Of a stretch of DNA of 6,028 nt, positions 1 through 6,028 are shown piece by piece. The notes beneath the pieces are model-generated. The model was not told where the DNA came from, did no database searches, and saw only the letters and a program-made list of their open reading frames with translations. This DNA comes from Methylophilaceae bacterium (GTDB lineage Bacteria; Pseudomonadota; Gammaproteobacteria; Burkholderiales; Methylophilaceae). The stretch covers positions 1 through 6,028 of the forward strand of contig JADGRN010000097.1 of assembly GCA_017880825.1 (NCBI GenBank). The letters run 5' to 3'. The translations under genes were made by a program, and so were the position numbers. Numbering within the stretch: position 1 is the stretch's first letter; every line of letters begins with the position of its first letter.

Positions 1-875
1 ACCACCGAGCGCTCGGGGTCGGTGCGCTCCGTTTCGCGGTTTGGCCAGCCTATCACGGTGAAAGCAGCAGGCGGCGGCTCGGTATGCCATTCGGCTTCCA
101 CGGCCGCCAGTTTGACTTTTTGCACTGCACCTGTGGTGTAGCCGGATTCATCGCCCAGCACAATGACGGAAAGCACAGAAGCCAGGCCAAAGCCGGAAGC
201 CACGGCAATCGAGCGCAGCGCGAAACCGGTATCGCGCTTTTTCAGCAGATACCAGGCAGAAATACCAAGTACGAACATGGCAGCAGTGGTGTAACCCGCC
301 GCCACGGTATGCACAAATTTGACCTGCGCCACCGGATTAAAAATCACCTCGGCAAAGCTGGTGAGCTCCATGCGCATAGTCTCGTAGTTGAAATGTGCGC
401 CGACCGGGTTCTGCATCCAGGCGTTGGCAATCAGTATCCACAGGGCAGAGAGATTGGAGCCGATGGCGACCAGAAACGTCACCATCAAGTGTTTAACCTT
501 GCTCAGGCGATCCCAGCCGAAGAAGAACAGGCCAACAAAAGTGGATTCGAGGAAGAACGCCATCAGGCCTTCAATCGCCAGCGGTGCGCCGAAGATGTCA
601 CCGACATAATGCGAGTAATAGGCCCAATTGGTGCCAAACTGGAATTCCAGCGTGAGGCCGGTGGTCACCCCCATAACGAAGTTGATGCCGAATAAGGTGC
701 CCCAGAATTTGGTCATGTCTTTGTAGACTTGCTTGCCAGTCATGACGTAGACCGACTCCATGATCACCAGCATCCAGGTCATGCCCAGCGTCAGCGGCAC
801 GAACAGGAAGTGGTAAAGCGCCGTAGCGCCAAATTGTAATCGGGAAAGATCAACGACTTCAGCAGATGGAAGCAT
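1..875 (-). CDS. cydA: Cytochrome bd ubiquinol oxidase subunit I (partial, C-terminus outside window)
   Basis: This is the quinol-oxidising, haem-bearing subunit of cytochrome bd oxidase, an inner-membrane terminal oxidase that reduces O2 to water with high affinity. I read the first 291 residues on the minus strand; family members are about 450-530 residues, so the rest lies left of position 1. Landmarks sit exactly 3 residues after their E. coli positions: His22 (haem b595 ligand, in [12 protein letters not shown]), Glu102 and Glu110 ([10 protein letters not shown], haem-site and proton-path acids), His189 (haem b558 ligand, in [11 protein letters not shown]), and Q-loop Lys255 and Glu260 ([10 protein letters not shown]). 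The start at 875 is supported by AGGA at 881-884, five bases upstream. It follows cydP after 16 bases, so the two are probably cotranscribed. Identity is very secure; only the short- or long-Q-loop class cannot be told because the reading stops inside that loop. Confidence 0.97.
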   Translation of the reverse strand, partial: MLPSAEVVDLSRLQFGATALYHFLFVPLTLGMTWMLVIMESVYVMTGKQVYKDMTKFWGTLFGINFVMGVTTGLTLEFQFGTNWAYYSHYVGDIFGAPLAIEGLMAFFLESTFVGLFFFGWDRLSKVKHLMVTFLVAIGSNLSALWILIANAWMQNPVGAHFNYETMRMELTSFAEVIFNPVAQVKFVHTVAAGYTTAAMFVLGISAWYLLKKRDTGFALRSIAVASGFGLASVLSVIVLGDESGYTTGAVQKVKLAAVEAEWHTEPPPAAFTVIGWPNRETERTDPERSV

Positions 876-891
876 GTGAATCCTGAATAAT

Positions 892-1098
892 TTAAGGCTT
901 GTTAAGAATGATGCGGGTTACCGCCGCCTGTCGTGCGTCTTTGGCCAGTGGGTGGGAAAAGAACATCGCCCAGATCAGCCAAAGCAGAAAAACTTTAATC
1001 AGCAGCACTAAGGTGATTTCCGTTGCCAGCCGTCCGAATTTGCCTGCTGCTTTTAAATCTTTAAGATGCTTCTGGCAACGCGTAATCAACATACGCAT
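892..1098 (-). CDS. cydP: CydP-like small membrane subunit of cytochrome bd oxidase
   Basis: A 68-residue protein with one predicted membrane helix at about residues 28-47 ([20 protein letters not shown]), then a short polar tail with [18 protein letters not shown]. The pattern of a basic or acidic residue pair before the helix, a Lys inside the helix, a W..FF exit and a D..AV..I/L tail matches my recollection of the putative small cytochrome oxidase subunit family CydP, encoded just upstream of cydA in many Betaproteobacteria. The family name comes from memory; the position 16 bases before cydA on the same strand is seen directly. The N-terminal 22 residues are basic and longer than I expect for the family. 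ATG codons at 1098 and 1092 are both possible, and neither has a strong Shine-Dalgarno sequence. A role as an accessory single-helix subunit of the oxidase, comparable to CydX, is inferred. Confidence 0.75.
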   Translation of the reverse strand: MRMLITRCQKHLKDLKAAGKFGRLATEITLVLLIKVFLLWLIWAMFFSHPLAKDARQAAVTRIILNKP

Positions 1099-1115
1099 AG
1101 TTTACCGAAAAAAGC

Positions 1116-1171
1116 ACTTGCAAGTTTGCGCAAGTTAGGGCTCGTCAGCAATTTTTAAAATGTAGGCAAGT
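1116..1171. promoter_or_regulatory. GCAAGT half-site cluster in the cydP / DUF2946 divergent region
   Basis: The 109-bp divergent region holds a perfect 10-bp palindrome, ACTTGCAAGT at 1116-1125, and further copies of GCAAGT at 1130-1135 and 1166-1171. The first two copies start exactly 10 bp apart, about one helical turn. CTTGC at 1117-1121 and GCAAG at 1130-1134 also form an inverted pair. This could be an operator for the cyd operon, the rightward gene, or both. I do not recognise the regulator; it does not match the FNR/ANR consensus TTGAT-N4-ATCAA. Confidence 0.3.
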
Positions 1172-1173
1172 AG

Positions 1174-1202
1174 TTGAGCGTAAAACTGATTACAGATAAG
1201 AT
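1174..1202 (+). promoter_or_regulatory. Possible sigma-70 promoter for the DUF2946-like gene
   Basis: TTGAGC at 1174-1179 and TAAGAT at 1197-1202 are separated by 17 bp, each matching 4 of 6 consensus bases. The usual start point, six or seven bases after the -10, would fall at about 1208-1209, on or next to the ATG at 1209. Such a transcript would be nearly or fully leaderless, which would agree with the lack of a Shine-Dalgarno sequence there. Either element could occur by chance. Confidence 0.3.
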
Positions 1203-1208
1203 GATTTT

Positions 1209-1646
1209 ATGTTCAAACATCACCATATCGGGTTTATTAGCTCCCGGCTCGCCAGCTGGATTGCCCTCGCAGCAATTGTGTTTTCAGCGCTTGCGCCCAC
1301 GATTGCCCATGCGTTTCCCGCAAAAAACACACCACAGATTTTGTGGCAAGAACTGTGCACCGCACAGGGCACCAAGCTTATTGCCAATGGCGCTATTCCA
1401 GGGTCGATTGGCCAGCCGGGTTCGCAAATCCCAACCCAGCCATCGCAAGACAAAATGGGCATGCATTTTGAACACTGCCCTTACTGCTTCAGCCATGCCG
1501 GGTCAGTTGGCTTGCCGCCTGCGACGGCTTCCTTGGTATTTGTAGTAACTGAGACCGCTCAGCTTGCCGAGTTGTATATTGCCCCCGTACTACCCCGCTA
1601 CTATCAATCTGCAAATCCTTCCCAAGCTCCGCCCTTCCTTTACTAA
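1209..1646 (+). CDS. Exported DUF2946-like protein with HCPYC motif
   Basis: A 145-residue protein. Residues 13-35 form a signal peptide or membrane anchor (Arg13, hydrophobic core 17-30, AHA at 33-35 before Phe36), so the mature part should be periplasmic. A conserved-looking Cys50 (LCTAQG) and the motif His89-Cys90-Pro-Tyr-Cys93 followed by His96 suit the DUF2946 family, which I recall as small proteins with a late HCPxC motif, often near copper-related or TonB-linked envelope genes. The Cys and His residues, plus HHH at 4-6, make metal binding possible, but no function is established here. An in-frame TAA at 1197-1199 makes 1209 the first available ATG; it has no clear Shine-Dalgarno sequence. 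The next gene on the same strand starts 131 bp downstream. Family assignment is from motif layout, not from a search. Confidence 0.72.
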   Translation: MFKHHHIGFISSRLASWIALAAIVFSALAPTIAHAFPAKNTPQILWQELCTAQGTKLIANGAIPGSIGQPGSQIPTQPSQDKMGMHFEHCPYCFSHAGSVGLPPATASLVFVVTETAQLAELYIAPVLPRYYQSANPSQAPPFLY

Positions 1647-1727
1647 AACTCAAGAACGTATTTCTGCTGGCAGCTTTGATGGCTGACTGGCGGTATTTGC
1701 ACAGAACTTTAGATCGCGCAGCCTTGT

Positions 1728-1737
1728 TGTCGCGACA
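1728..1737. promoter_or_regulatory. 10-bp perfect palindrome TGTCGCGACA upstream of the barrel gene
   Basis: TGTCGCGACA is self-complementary over all ten bases and lies 40 bp upstream of the ATG at 1778, in a 131-bp intergenic gap. Its position suits an operator for the barrel gene. I do not recognise the regulator, and a single 10-bp palindrome is weak evidence. Confidence 0.25.
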
Positions 1738-1760
1738 TGATGTCTGAGAGCTCAGGTTTT

Positions 1761-1770
1761 GGAGGGGAGA
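1761..1770 (+). promoter_or_regulatory. Purine-rich ribosome binding site of the barrel gene
   Basis: GGAGGGGAGA ends seven bases before the ATG at 1778. It is a strong Shine-Dalgarno region and fixes this start, in contrast with the preceding gene, which has none. Confidence 0.75.
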
Positions 1771-1777
1771 GTATCAA

Positions 1778-2719
1778 ATGCGTGTCACAATTAAAACATT
1801 AGTACTGATTGGGGCGTTGTTGCCTGTTGCCAATGCTCAGGCCAGTTGCGGTGGAGCTTTCTGTAATCTAAGTACAGACTGGGATGTGCAAGCCACGCCA
1901 ACCAAACAAGGAGTTCGGCTGGACGTGCATGCCGAATTCATTGACCTCGACCAGCTTCGTCATGGTACGCACAAGTCACAAGCACAAGGCGTGCTGGATG
2001 AGCATGACGAGATACGCACACTCAATCGCAACCTGGTGACGTCGCTGGACTGGAATATCAGCCCGCAATGGGGGCTCACGCTGCGAGTGCCGCTGGTGGA
2101 TCGTGCGCATAAGCATTTTTATAACGATGTGGGTGGGCCGGAGCTGGAGACCTGGGATTTCTCCGGAATCGGCGATGTGCAGGCGATAGCACGTTATGGC
2201 TTTTATCAGGATGAAACAAGCAATGCGGGCGTCCGCTTTGGCCTCAAGTTACCGACCGGCAGTATCAGCAAGAAAAATAGTGATGGCGAGCAGGCTGAAC
2301 GTACGCTGCAGCCCGGTAGCGGCAGTGTAGATAGCCTGCTTGGCGCTTATTACAACCATCGCATGGGCAATATTGCATGGTTTGTGCAAGGCCAGTGGCA
2401 GCAGACCGTGCATGAGCGCGATGACTTCAAGCCCGGCCGTAAGCTGGGTCTGGACCTGGGCTTGAATTACAGCGCCACGCCTGACCTGAATCTGCTGTTG
2501 CAGCTAAATCTGCAACATAAATCCAGAGACAGCGGCAGCAACGCCGAGCCTCAGGATTCCGGTGGCCGTTCAGTGTATCTGACTCCTGGCGTCAGCTATC
2601 GCGTCTCCAGCAGCACACAGCTCTACGGATTCCTGCAAAAGCCGATTTACCAATACGTCAATGGTGCACAGTTGACCGCAGATTGGTCAGTATCATTTGG
2701 CGTAACCACGCTATTCTAG
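1778..2719 (+). CDS. Predicted outer-membrane beta-barrel protein (CGGAFC family)
   Basis: A 313-residue exported protein. Residues 1-22 are a typical signal peptide (Arg2, Lys6, hydrophobic core 7-18, AQA at 20-22). The mature protein opens with Ser23-Cys24-Gly-Gly-Ala-Phe-Cys29, so the two cysteines could form a disulfide or bind metal. The rest alternates hydrophobic and polar residues in beta-strand fashion (SLDWNISPQWGLTLRVPLV, VRFGLKLPTGS) with Gly/Asp/Asn-rich turns, and it ends in a terminal Phe (SFGVTTLF), the usual signal for BAM-dependent barrel insertion. I recall this CG.AFC..NT.WD type as an uncharacterised family sometimes annotated as a transporter or compared with MetA-pathway phenol-degradation barrels, and sometimes near copper or SCO-type proteins. 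Substrate and function are unknown. No clear terminator separates it from clpB 71 bp downstream. Confidence 0.75.
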   Translation: MRVTIKTLVLIGALLPVANAQASCGGAFCNLSTDWDVQATPTKQGVRLDVHAEFIDLDQLRHGTHKSQAQGVLDEHDEIRTLNRNLVTSLDWNISPQWGLTLRVPLVDRAHKHFYNDVGGPELETWDFSGIGDVQAIARYGFYQDETSNAGVRFGLKLPTGSISKKNSDGEQAERTLQPGSGSVDSLLGAYYNHRMGNIAWFVQGQWQQTVHERDDFKPGRKLGLDLGLNYSATPDLNLLLQLNLQHKSRDSGSNAEPQDSGGRSVYLTPGVSYRVSSSTQLYGFLQKPIYQYVNGAQLTADWSVSFGVTTLF

Positions 2720-2735
2720 GTTTCAGCCATCGCTA

Positions 2736-2763
2736 TTGAAATCCCGTTGGGCTATCCTCATCT
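2736..2763 (+). promoter_or_regulatory. Sigma-32-type heat-shock promoter of clpB
   Basis: TTGAAA at 2736-2741, a 14-bp spacer, and CCTCATCT at 2756-2763 match the sigma-32 (RpoH) consensus CTTGAAA / CCCCATNT well: six of six bases in the TTGAAA core and all but one defined base of the -10. clpB is a classic RpoH gene in proteobacteria. Transcription should start near 2769-2772, giving a leader of about 20 bases that still contains the Shine-Dalgarno sequence. Confidence 0.8.
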
Positions 2764-2783
2764 AGGAATTAACCAGATGAGGA
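2755..2783 (+). promoter_or_regulatory. Perfect 9-bp inverted repeat occluding the clpB Shine-Dalgarno sequence
   Basis: TCCTCATCT at 2755-2763 is perfectly complementary to AGATGAGGA at 2775-2783, with an 11-base loop in which GG at 2765-2766 could also pair with CC at 2773-2774. The 3' arm contains the ribosome binding site AGGA (2780-2783), seven bases before the ATG. In any transcript that includes both arms, the ribosome site would be buried. The 5' arm is also the sigma-32 -10 element, so transcripts from that promoter would not contain it. There is no T-tract, so it is not an intrinsic terminator. Confidence 0.6.
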
Positions 2784-2790
2784 ACCCAAA

Positions 2791-5376
2791 ATGCGTTTCG
2801 ATAAACTCACTACCAAATTTCAACAGGCCTTGAACGATGCCCAGAGCATCGCCGTGGGCAACGACAACCCAAGCATAGAGCCGCAGCACTTGCTGCAGGC
2901 GCTGCTCAACCAGGACGATGGCGGCACAGCGTCATTGCTGGCGCACGCTGGTGCCAACCTGTCCGCACTCAAAACCGGTTTGCAACAAGCCATTGAACGA
3001 CTGCCCAAGGTCGAGAACAATGCGGGTGATGTTGCCATCTCGCGCGACCTCAACAATCTACTCAACCTCACCGATAAACATGCGCAAAAGCGCGGCGATG
3101 CCTACATCGCCAGCGAGATGTTTTTGCTGGCGCTGGCCGACGACAAAGGCGAGACCGGCCGCCTGCTCAAACAACACGGACTTACCAAAGCTGCCTTGGA
3201 GCAGGCTATCCAGGCGGTGCGTGGCGGCGAACAGGTGAATGATCAGGAAGCGGAAGGCAGCCGTGAAGCCCTGAAAAAATACACGCTGGATCTTACCGAG
3301 CGTGCGCGGCAGGGCAAGCTCGACCCGGTGATTGGCCGTGATGACGAAATCCGTCGCGCGATCCAGGTGCTGCAGCGTCGCACCAAAAACAATCCGGTGT
3401 TGATTGGCGAGCCCGGTGTCGGCAAGACCGCCATCGTCGAAGGCCTGGCGCAACGTATCGTCAACGGTGAGGTGCCTGATTCACTGAGGAATAAGCGGGT
3501 GCTGGTGCTGGATATGGCCAGCCTGCTGGCGGGCGCCAAGTACCGCGGCGAGTTTGAAGAGCGGCTGAAATCGGTGCTGAAAGAGCTGGCACAGGATGAA
3601 GGCCAGACCATCGTCTTTATTGACGAGTTGCATACCATGGTCGGTGCCGGCAAGGCCGAAGGCGCCATGGATGCGGGCAACATGCTGAAGCCCGCGTTGG
3701 CACGCGGTGAGCTGCACTGCGTCGGCGCCACTACGCTGGATGAATACCGCAAATACATCGAGAAAGATGGTGCGCTGGAACGCCGCTTCCAGAAAGTGCT
3801 GGTGGACGAACCCAGTGTGGAAGCCACGATCGCCATCCTGCGCGGCTTGCAGGAGAAATATGAGCTGCATCACGGCGTGGAGATTACTGACCCGGCCATT
3901 GTCGCTGCTGCCGAGCTCTCCCATCGCTATATCACTGACCGCTTTTTGCCGGACAAGGCCATCGACCTGATTGACGAAGCAGCTTCGCGCATCAAGATGG
4001 AGATCGACTCCAAGCCGGAAGTCATGGATAAGCTTGACCGCCGCCTGATCCAACTCAAGATCGAGCGCGAAGCAGTGAAGAAGGAAAAGGATGAAGCCTC
4101 GCAGAAGCGTCTGGTACTGATCGAGGATCAAATCACGCGCCTCGAGAAAGAGTACGCCGACCTGGAAGAAATCTGGAAAGCCGAAAAAGCCCAGGTACAG
4201 GGCAGCCAGCACATCAAGGAAGCCATCGAGCAAGTGAAACTGCAGATGGAAGATGCCACGCGTAGGGGCGAATGGCAGAAGGTTTCCGAGTTGCAATACG
4301 GCAAGCTGCCAAAGCTGGAGGAACAGCTCAAACAGGCAACCAGTGAGGCTGAGACTAAGCAGAAAACACACAGGCTGCTACGCACGCAAGTCGGCGCTGA
4401 GGAAATCGCCGAAGTGGTGTCGCGCGCAACCGGCATTCCGGTGTCCAAGATGATGCAGGGCGAACGCGACAAGCTACTGACGATGGAAGACAAGCTGCAT
4501 GAACGCGTAGTAGGGCAGGATGAGGCAGTGCGCCTGGTATCGGACGCGATTCGGCGTTCGCGTTCCGGTCTTTCCGACCCTAACCGGCCTTATGGTTCTT
4601 TCCTGTTTCTGGGCCCAACTGGCGTTGGCAAGACCGAGCTATGCAAGGCGCTGGCGAACTTCCTGTTTGATTCCGAGGACCATTTGATCCGTATCGACAT
4701 GAGCGAATACATGGAAAAACACTCGGTCTCGCGCATGATAGGCGCGCCTCCCGGCTATGTCGGTTATGAAGAAGGCGGCGCACTGACAGAGGCTGTCCGG
4801 CGCAAGCCTTATTCGGTGATTCTGCTGGACGAAGTGGAGAAAGCGCACCCCGATGTGTTCAATGTGCTGCTGCAAGTGCTGGACGATGGCCGCCTCACGG
4901 ATGGACAGGGGCGCACCGTGGACTTCAAGAACACCGTCATCATCATGACTTCCAACCTGGGCTCGCACATGATTCAGAGCATGGCCGGGGACGACTACCA
5001 GGTGATCAAGCTGGCGGTCATGGGCGAGGTAAAAGCCAACTTCCGTCCTGAATTCATCAATCGTATTGATGAAGTAGTGGTGTTCCACGCACTGGGCGAA
5101 GCGCAGGTTAAGTCAATTGCCGCTATCCAGCTGCAGTATCTGGCGAAGCGTTTACTCGCCATGGATATGACCCTGGATATAAGCGAGGCAGCGCTTGCTG
5201 AAATCGCCGATGCCGGTTTCGATCCGGTTTACGGTGCACGCCCATTGAAACGCGCGATACAGTCGGAAATTGAAAATCCGCTGGCAAAAGAAATCTTGAA
5301 TGGGAATTTTGCTGCCAAAGATACGGTCAAAGTGGATTACAAGGGCGGCAAAATGTTGTTTGCCAAGGCTCCTTAG
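2791..5376 (+). CDS. clpB: ATP-dependent protein disaggregase ClpB (Hsp100)
   Basis: The cytosolic hexameric AAA+ disaggregase, which threads aggregated proteins through its pore with help from DnaK/DnaJ/GrpE. At 861 residues it is full length (E. coli 857). Domains: substrate-binding N-domain about 1-145; AAA-1 with Walker A GEPGVGKT 206-213, pore-loop Tyr251, Walker B Glu279 (VFIDELH) and arginine fingers Arg331-Arg332; coiled-coil M-domain about 410-527, which contacts DnaK; AAA-2 with Walker A GPTGVGKT 608-615, pore-loop Tyr656 (GYVGY), Walker B Glu681 (LLDEVEK) and sensor-2 GAR at 815-817. The first half is numbered as in E. coli; a three-residue insertion near the end of the M-domain (SEAETKQK) shifts the second half. 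AGGA seven bases upstream supports the start. A conserved GTG at Val149 could allow the shorter internal-start form known in E. coli. Expression is probably RpoH-driven. Confidence 0.98.
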   Translation: MRFDKLTTKFQQALNDAQSIAVGNDNPSIEPQHLLQALLNQDDGGTASLLAHAGANLSALKTGLQQAIERLPKVENNAGDVAISRDLNNLLNLTDKHAQKRGDAYIASEMFLLALADDKGETGRLLKQHGLTKAALEQAIQAVRGGEQVNDQEAEGSREALKKYTLDLTERARQGKLDPVIGRDDEIRRAIQVLQRRTKNNPVLIGEPGVGKTAIVEGLAQRIVNGEVPDSLRNKRVLVLDMASLLAGAKYRGEFEERLKSVLKELAQDEGQTIVFIDELHTMVGAGKAEGAMDAGNMLKPALARGELHCVGATTLDEYRKYIEKDGALERRFQKVLVDEPSVEATIAILRGLQEKYELHHGVEITDPAIVAAAELSHRYITDRFLPDKAIDLIDEAASRIKMEIDSKPEVMDKLDRRLIQLKIEREAVKKEKDEASQKRLVLIEDQITRLEKEYADLEEIWKAEKAQVQGSQHIKEAIEQVKLQMEDATRRGEWQKVSELQYGKLPKLEEQLKQATSEAETKQKTHRLLRTQVGAEEIAEVVSRATGIPVSKMMQGERDKLLTMEDKLHERVVGQDEAVRLVSDAIRRSRSGLSDPNRPYGSFLFLGPTGVGKTELCKALANFLFDSEDHLIRIDMSEYMEKHSVSRMIGAPPGYVGYEEGGALTEAVRRKPYSVILLDEVEKAHPDVFNVLLQVLDDGRLTDGQGRTVDFKNTVIIMTSNLGSHMIQSMAGDDYQVIKLAVMGEVKANFRPEFINRIDEVVVFHALGEAQVKSIAAIQLQYLAKRLLAMDMTLDISEAALAEIADAGFDPVYGARPLKRAIQSEIENPLAKEILNGNFAAKDTVKVDYKGGKMLFAKAP

Positions 5377-5412
5377 GGCTGCCCAAGAGTCTTAAATCGT
5401 TGGGGGTCAAGT

Positions 5413-5919
5413 ATGCGTGCTGGAAGTGGCATTATCTTTTGTGTTTTGCTGCTGCAAGCCTGTGTCAGCAATCCGGCGGTTACGCCACAAATTCAGCGTA
5501 TTTCTCCTGAAGAGCTGGAGCGCATCACCCCCAAGCCGACCCCTAATCTGACGCTGGATGATATTGTCAGACTGACAAAAAACGGCACATCACCTGACCA
5601 AATAATAGCCGAAATCAAGGCCAGTAATTCCGGCTACGACCTAAGCCCTTCGCAGGCAGTAGATCTGAGCAAGCAGGGCGTGGACGGCAAAGTGCTGGAT
5701 TACATGCATAGTTCCAGGCAAGCAGCGATTCGTGATGGATGCGCTGACGAGATTAACAAGCGCGAAAAAGCGCATACGGATGATCAGGAAAGGCTGCGGC
5801 GCGAGTATGAATGGCGAGCCCGGCAGTACTACGATCCATTCTGGGGTTACGGCTACTCGCCTTATTGGCAGCCTTACCCATATTACGGCTTTGGATTTCG
5901 ATATTATCGTGGTTGGTAG
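5413..5919 (+). CDS. Putative outer-membrane lipoprotein with helical duplication and aromatic tail
   Basis: A 168-residue protein I cannot name. Residues 1-17 are a lipoprotein signal ending in lipobox Leu14-Gln-Ala-Cys17; Val18 rather than Asp after the Cys favours outer-membrane sorting. Residues 46-68 and 77-98 look like two copies of one helical unit, with pattern L-(T/S)-x4-V-x-L-(T/S)-K-x-G followed by an Ile/Leu-rich helix. Residues 99-137 are charged and probably helical. The last 30 residues (139-168) contain 16 Tyr, Trp or Phe, with Gly and Pro between them. I recall similar small lipoproteins with an 'L..G....I...I' core in Beta- and Gammaproteobacteria, without a known function. 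It starts 36 bp after clpB, behind a GGGGG-rich ribosome site (5402-5406), with no clear terminator between, so co-expression with clpB under stress is possible. Confidence 0.8.
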   Translation: MRAGSGIIFCVLLLQACVSNPAVTPQIQRISPEELERITPKPTPNLTLDDIVRLTKNGTSPDQIIAEIKASNSGYDLSPSQAVDLSKQGVDGKVLDYMHSSRQAAIRDGCADEINKREKAHTDDQERLRREYEWRARQYYDPFWGYGYSPYWQPYPYYGFGFRYYRGW

Positions 5920-5931
5920 CGCAGCCCGGTG

Positions 5932-5946
5932 GCATGTTTCATGCTT
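5932..5946 (+). terminator. Weak possible terminator hairpin after the lipoprotein gene
   Basis: GCATG at 5932-5936 and CATGC at 5940-5944 can form a 5-bp stem with a TTT loop, 12 bases after the stop codon. Only two T residues follow directly, so intrinsic termination would be poor. Confidence 0.2.
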
Positions 5947-5947
5947 A

Positions 5948-5960
5948 TAGTCATTGACTA
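5948..5960. repeat. 13-bp odd palindrome TAGTCATTGACTA
   Basis: TAGTCA (5948-5953) and TGACTA (5955-5960) are perfect inverted copies around one central T. The site lies two bases before the tandem octamer array. It could be a dimeric operator or part of a control region for a gene beyond the right edge; no regulator is recognised. Confidence 0.35.
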
Positions 5961-5962
5961 GC

Positions 5963-5986
5963 TTGATACTTTGATACTTTGATACT
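5963..5986. repeat. Three tandem copies of TTGATACT
   Basis: Three perfect, contiguous copies of the octamer TTGATACT occupy 5963-5986. Each copy contains TTGATA, close to a -35 element (TTGACA), but no convincing -10 lies at 16-18 bp from any copy. It may be a short polymorphic simple repeat, or iterated binding sites for a gene to the right. Confidence 0.85.
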
Positions 5987-6028
5987 GTTAACGGCTATGG
6001 CCTTGTACTAAGATAGTTCATTTAAAGA

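Noticed and set aside
84..695. 203-residue open frame on the plus strand opposite cydA
   Set aside because: The minus strand encodes an unmistakable CydA with all haem-ligand residues; the plus-strand reading has no recognisable domain and is an antisense shadow.
1741..1755. CTGAGAGCTCAG near-palindrome before the barrel gene
   Set aside because: The loop would be only two bases, too tight for an RNA hairpin, and as a DNA site it is short and isolated.
2719..2743. Imperfect 7-bp hairpin (GGTTTCA / TGAAATC) just after the barrel gene, as a terminator
   Set aside because: It includes a G-T pair, is not followed by a T-tract, and overlaps the sigma-32 -35 element, which explains its 3' arm better.
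3481..4371. 296-residue open frame on the minus strand inside clpB
   Set aside because: It lies wholly opposite conserved AAA-1 and M-domain coding sequence; long antisense frames are common against GC-rich, codon-biased genes.
5377..5412. Terminator between clpB and the lipoprotein gene
   Set aside because: Only a 4-bp AAGA/TCTT match is present, with no GC-rich stem or T-tract.
5564..5578. 15-bp odd palindrome TTGTCAG-A-CTGACAA inside the lipoprotein gene
   Set aside because: It is within well-formed coding sequence (IVRLTK), in one of the duplicated helical units, and no regulatory role is suggested by its position.

Overview
The window looks like a chromosomal stretch of a betaproteobacterium. 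I infer this from the ClpB and CydA sequences, which keep almost all E. coli landmark residues, and from a CydP-type small protein directly upstream of cydA, an arrangement I associate with Betaproteobacteria. A Nitrosomonadales-type organism (Methylophilaceae or Gallionellaceae) would fit, but the sequence alone does not settle the genus. All readable genes are intact except cydA, which runs off the left edge.

Layout: (1) Positions 1-1098, minus strand: a cydP-cydA operon for cytochrome bd quinol oxidase, transcribed leftward. The first 291 residues of CydA are visible; cydB would be expected beyond position 1. (2) Positions 1099-1208: a divergent intergenic region with a cluster of GCAAGT half-sites and a possible promoter. 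(3) Positions 1209-2719, plus strand: a small exported DUF2946-like protein with an HCPYC motif, then a predicted outer-membrane beta-barrel protein with a CGGAFC motif at its mature N-terminus. (4) Positions 2791-5376, plus strand: clpB, the Hsp100 disaggregase, complete, preceded by a good sigma-32-type heat-shock promoter. (5) Positions 5413-5919, plus strand: a small lipoprotein with an internal duplication and a strongly aromatic C-terminal tail. (6) Positions 5920-6028: no gene seen; it holds short palindromes and three tandem copies of an 8-bp unit. No stretch of 300 bases lacks a gene.

These genes do not form one pathway. They touch respiration under low oxygen, an envelope module possibly linked to metals, protein quality control, and an envelope lipoprotein. 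The most interesting regulatory signal is just upstream of clpB. A 9-bp perfect inverted repeat pairs the Shine-Dalgarno sequence with a segment that is also the -10 element of the sigma-32 promoter. Transcripts started at that promoter should lack the 5' arm and translate freely, while read-through transcripts from the upstream gene would carry an SD-occluding hairpin.

I did not find a convincing new multi-gene system. There is no CRISPR array, insertion sequence, tRNA, rRNA or defence cassette that I can see.
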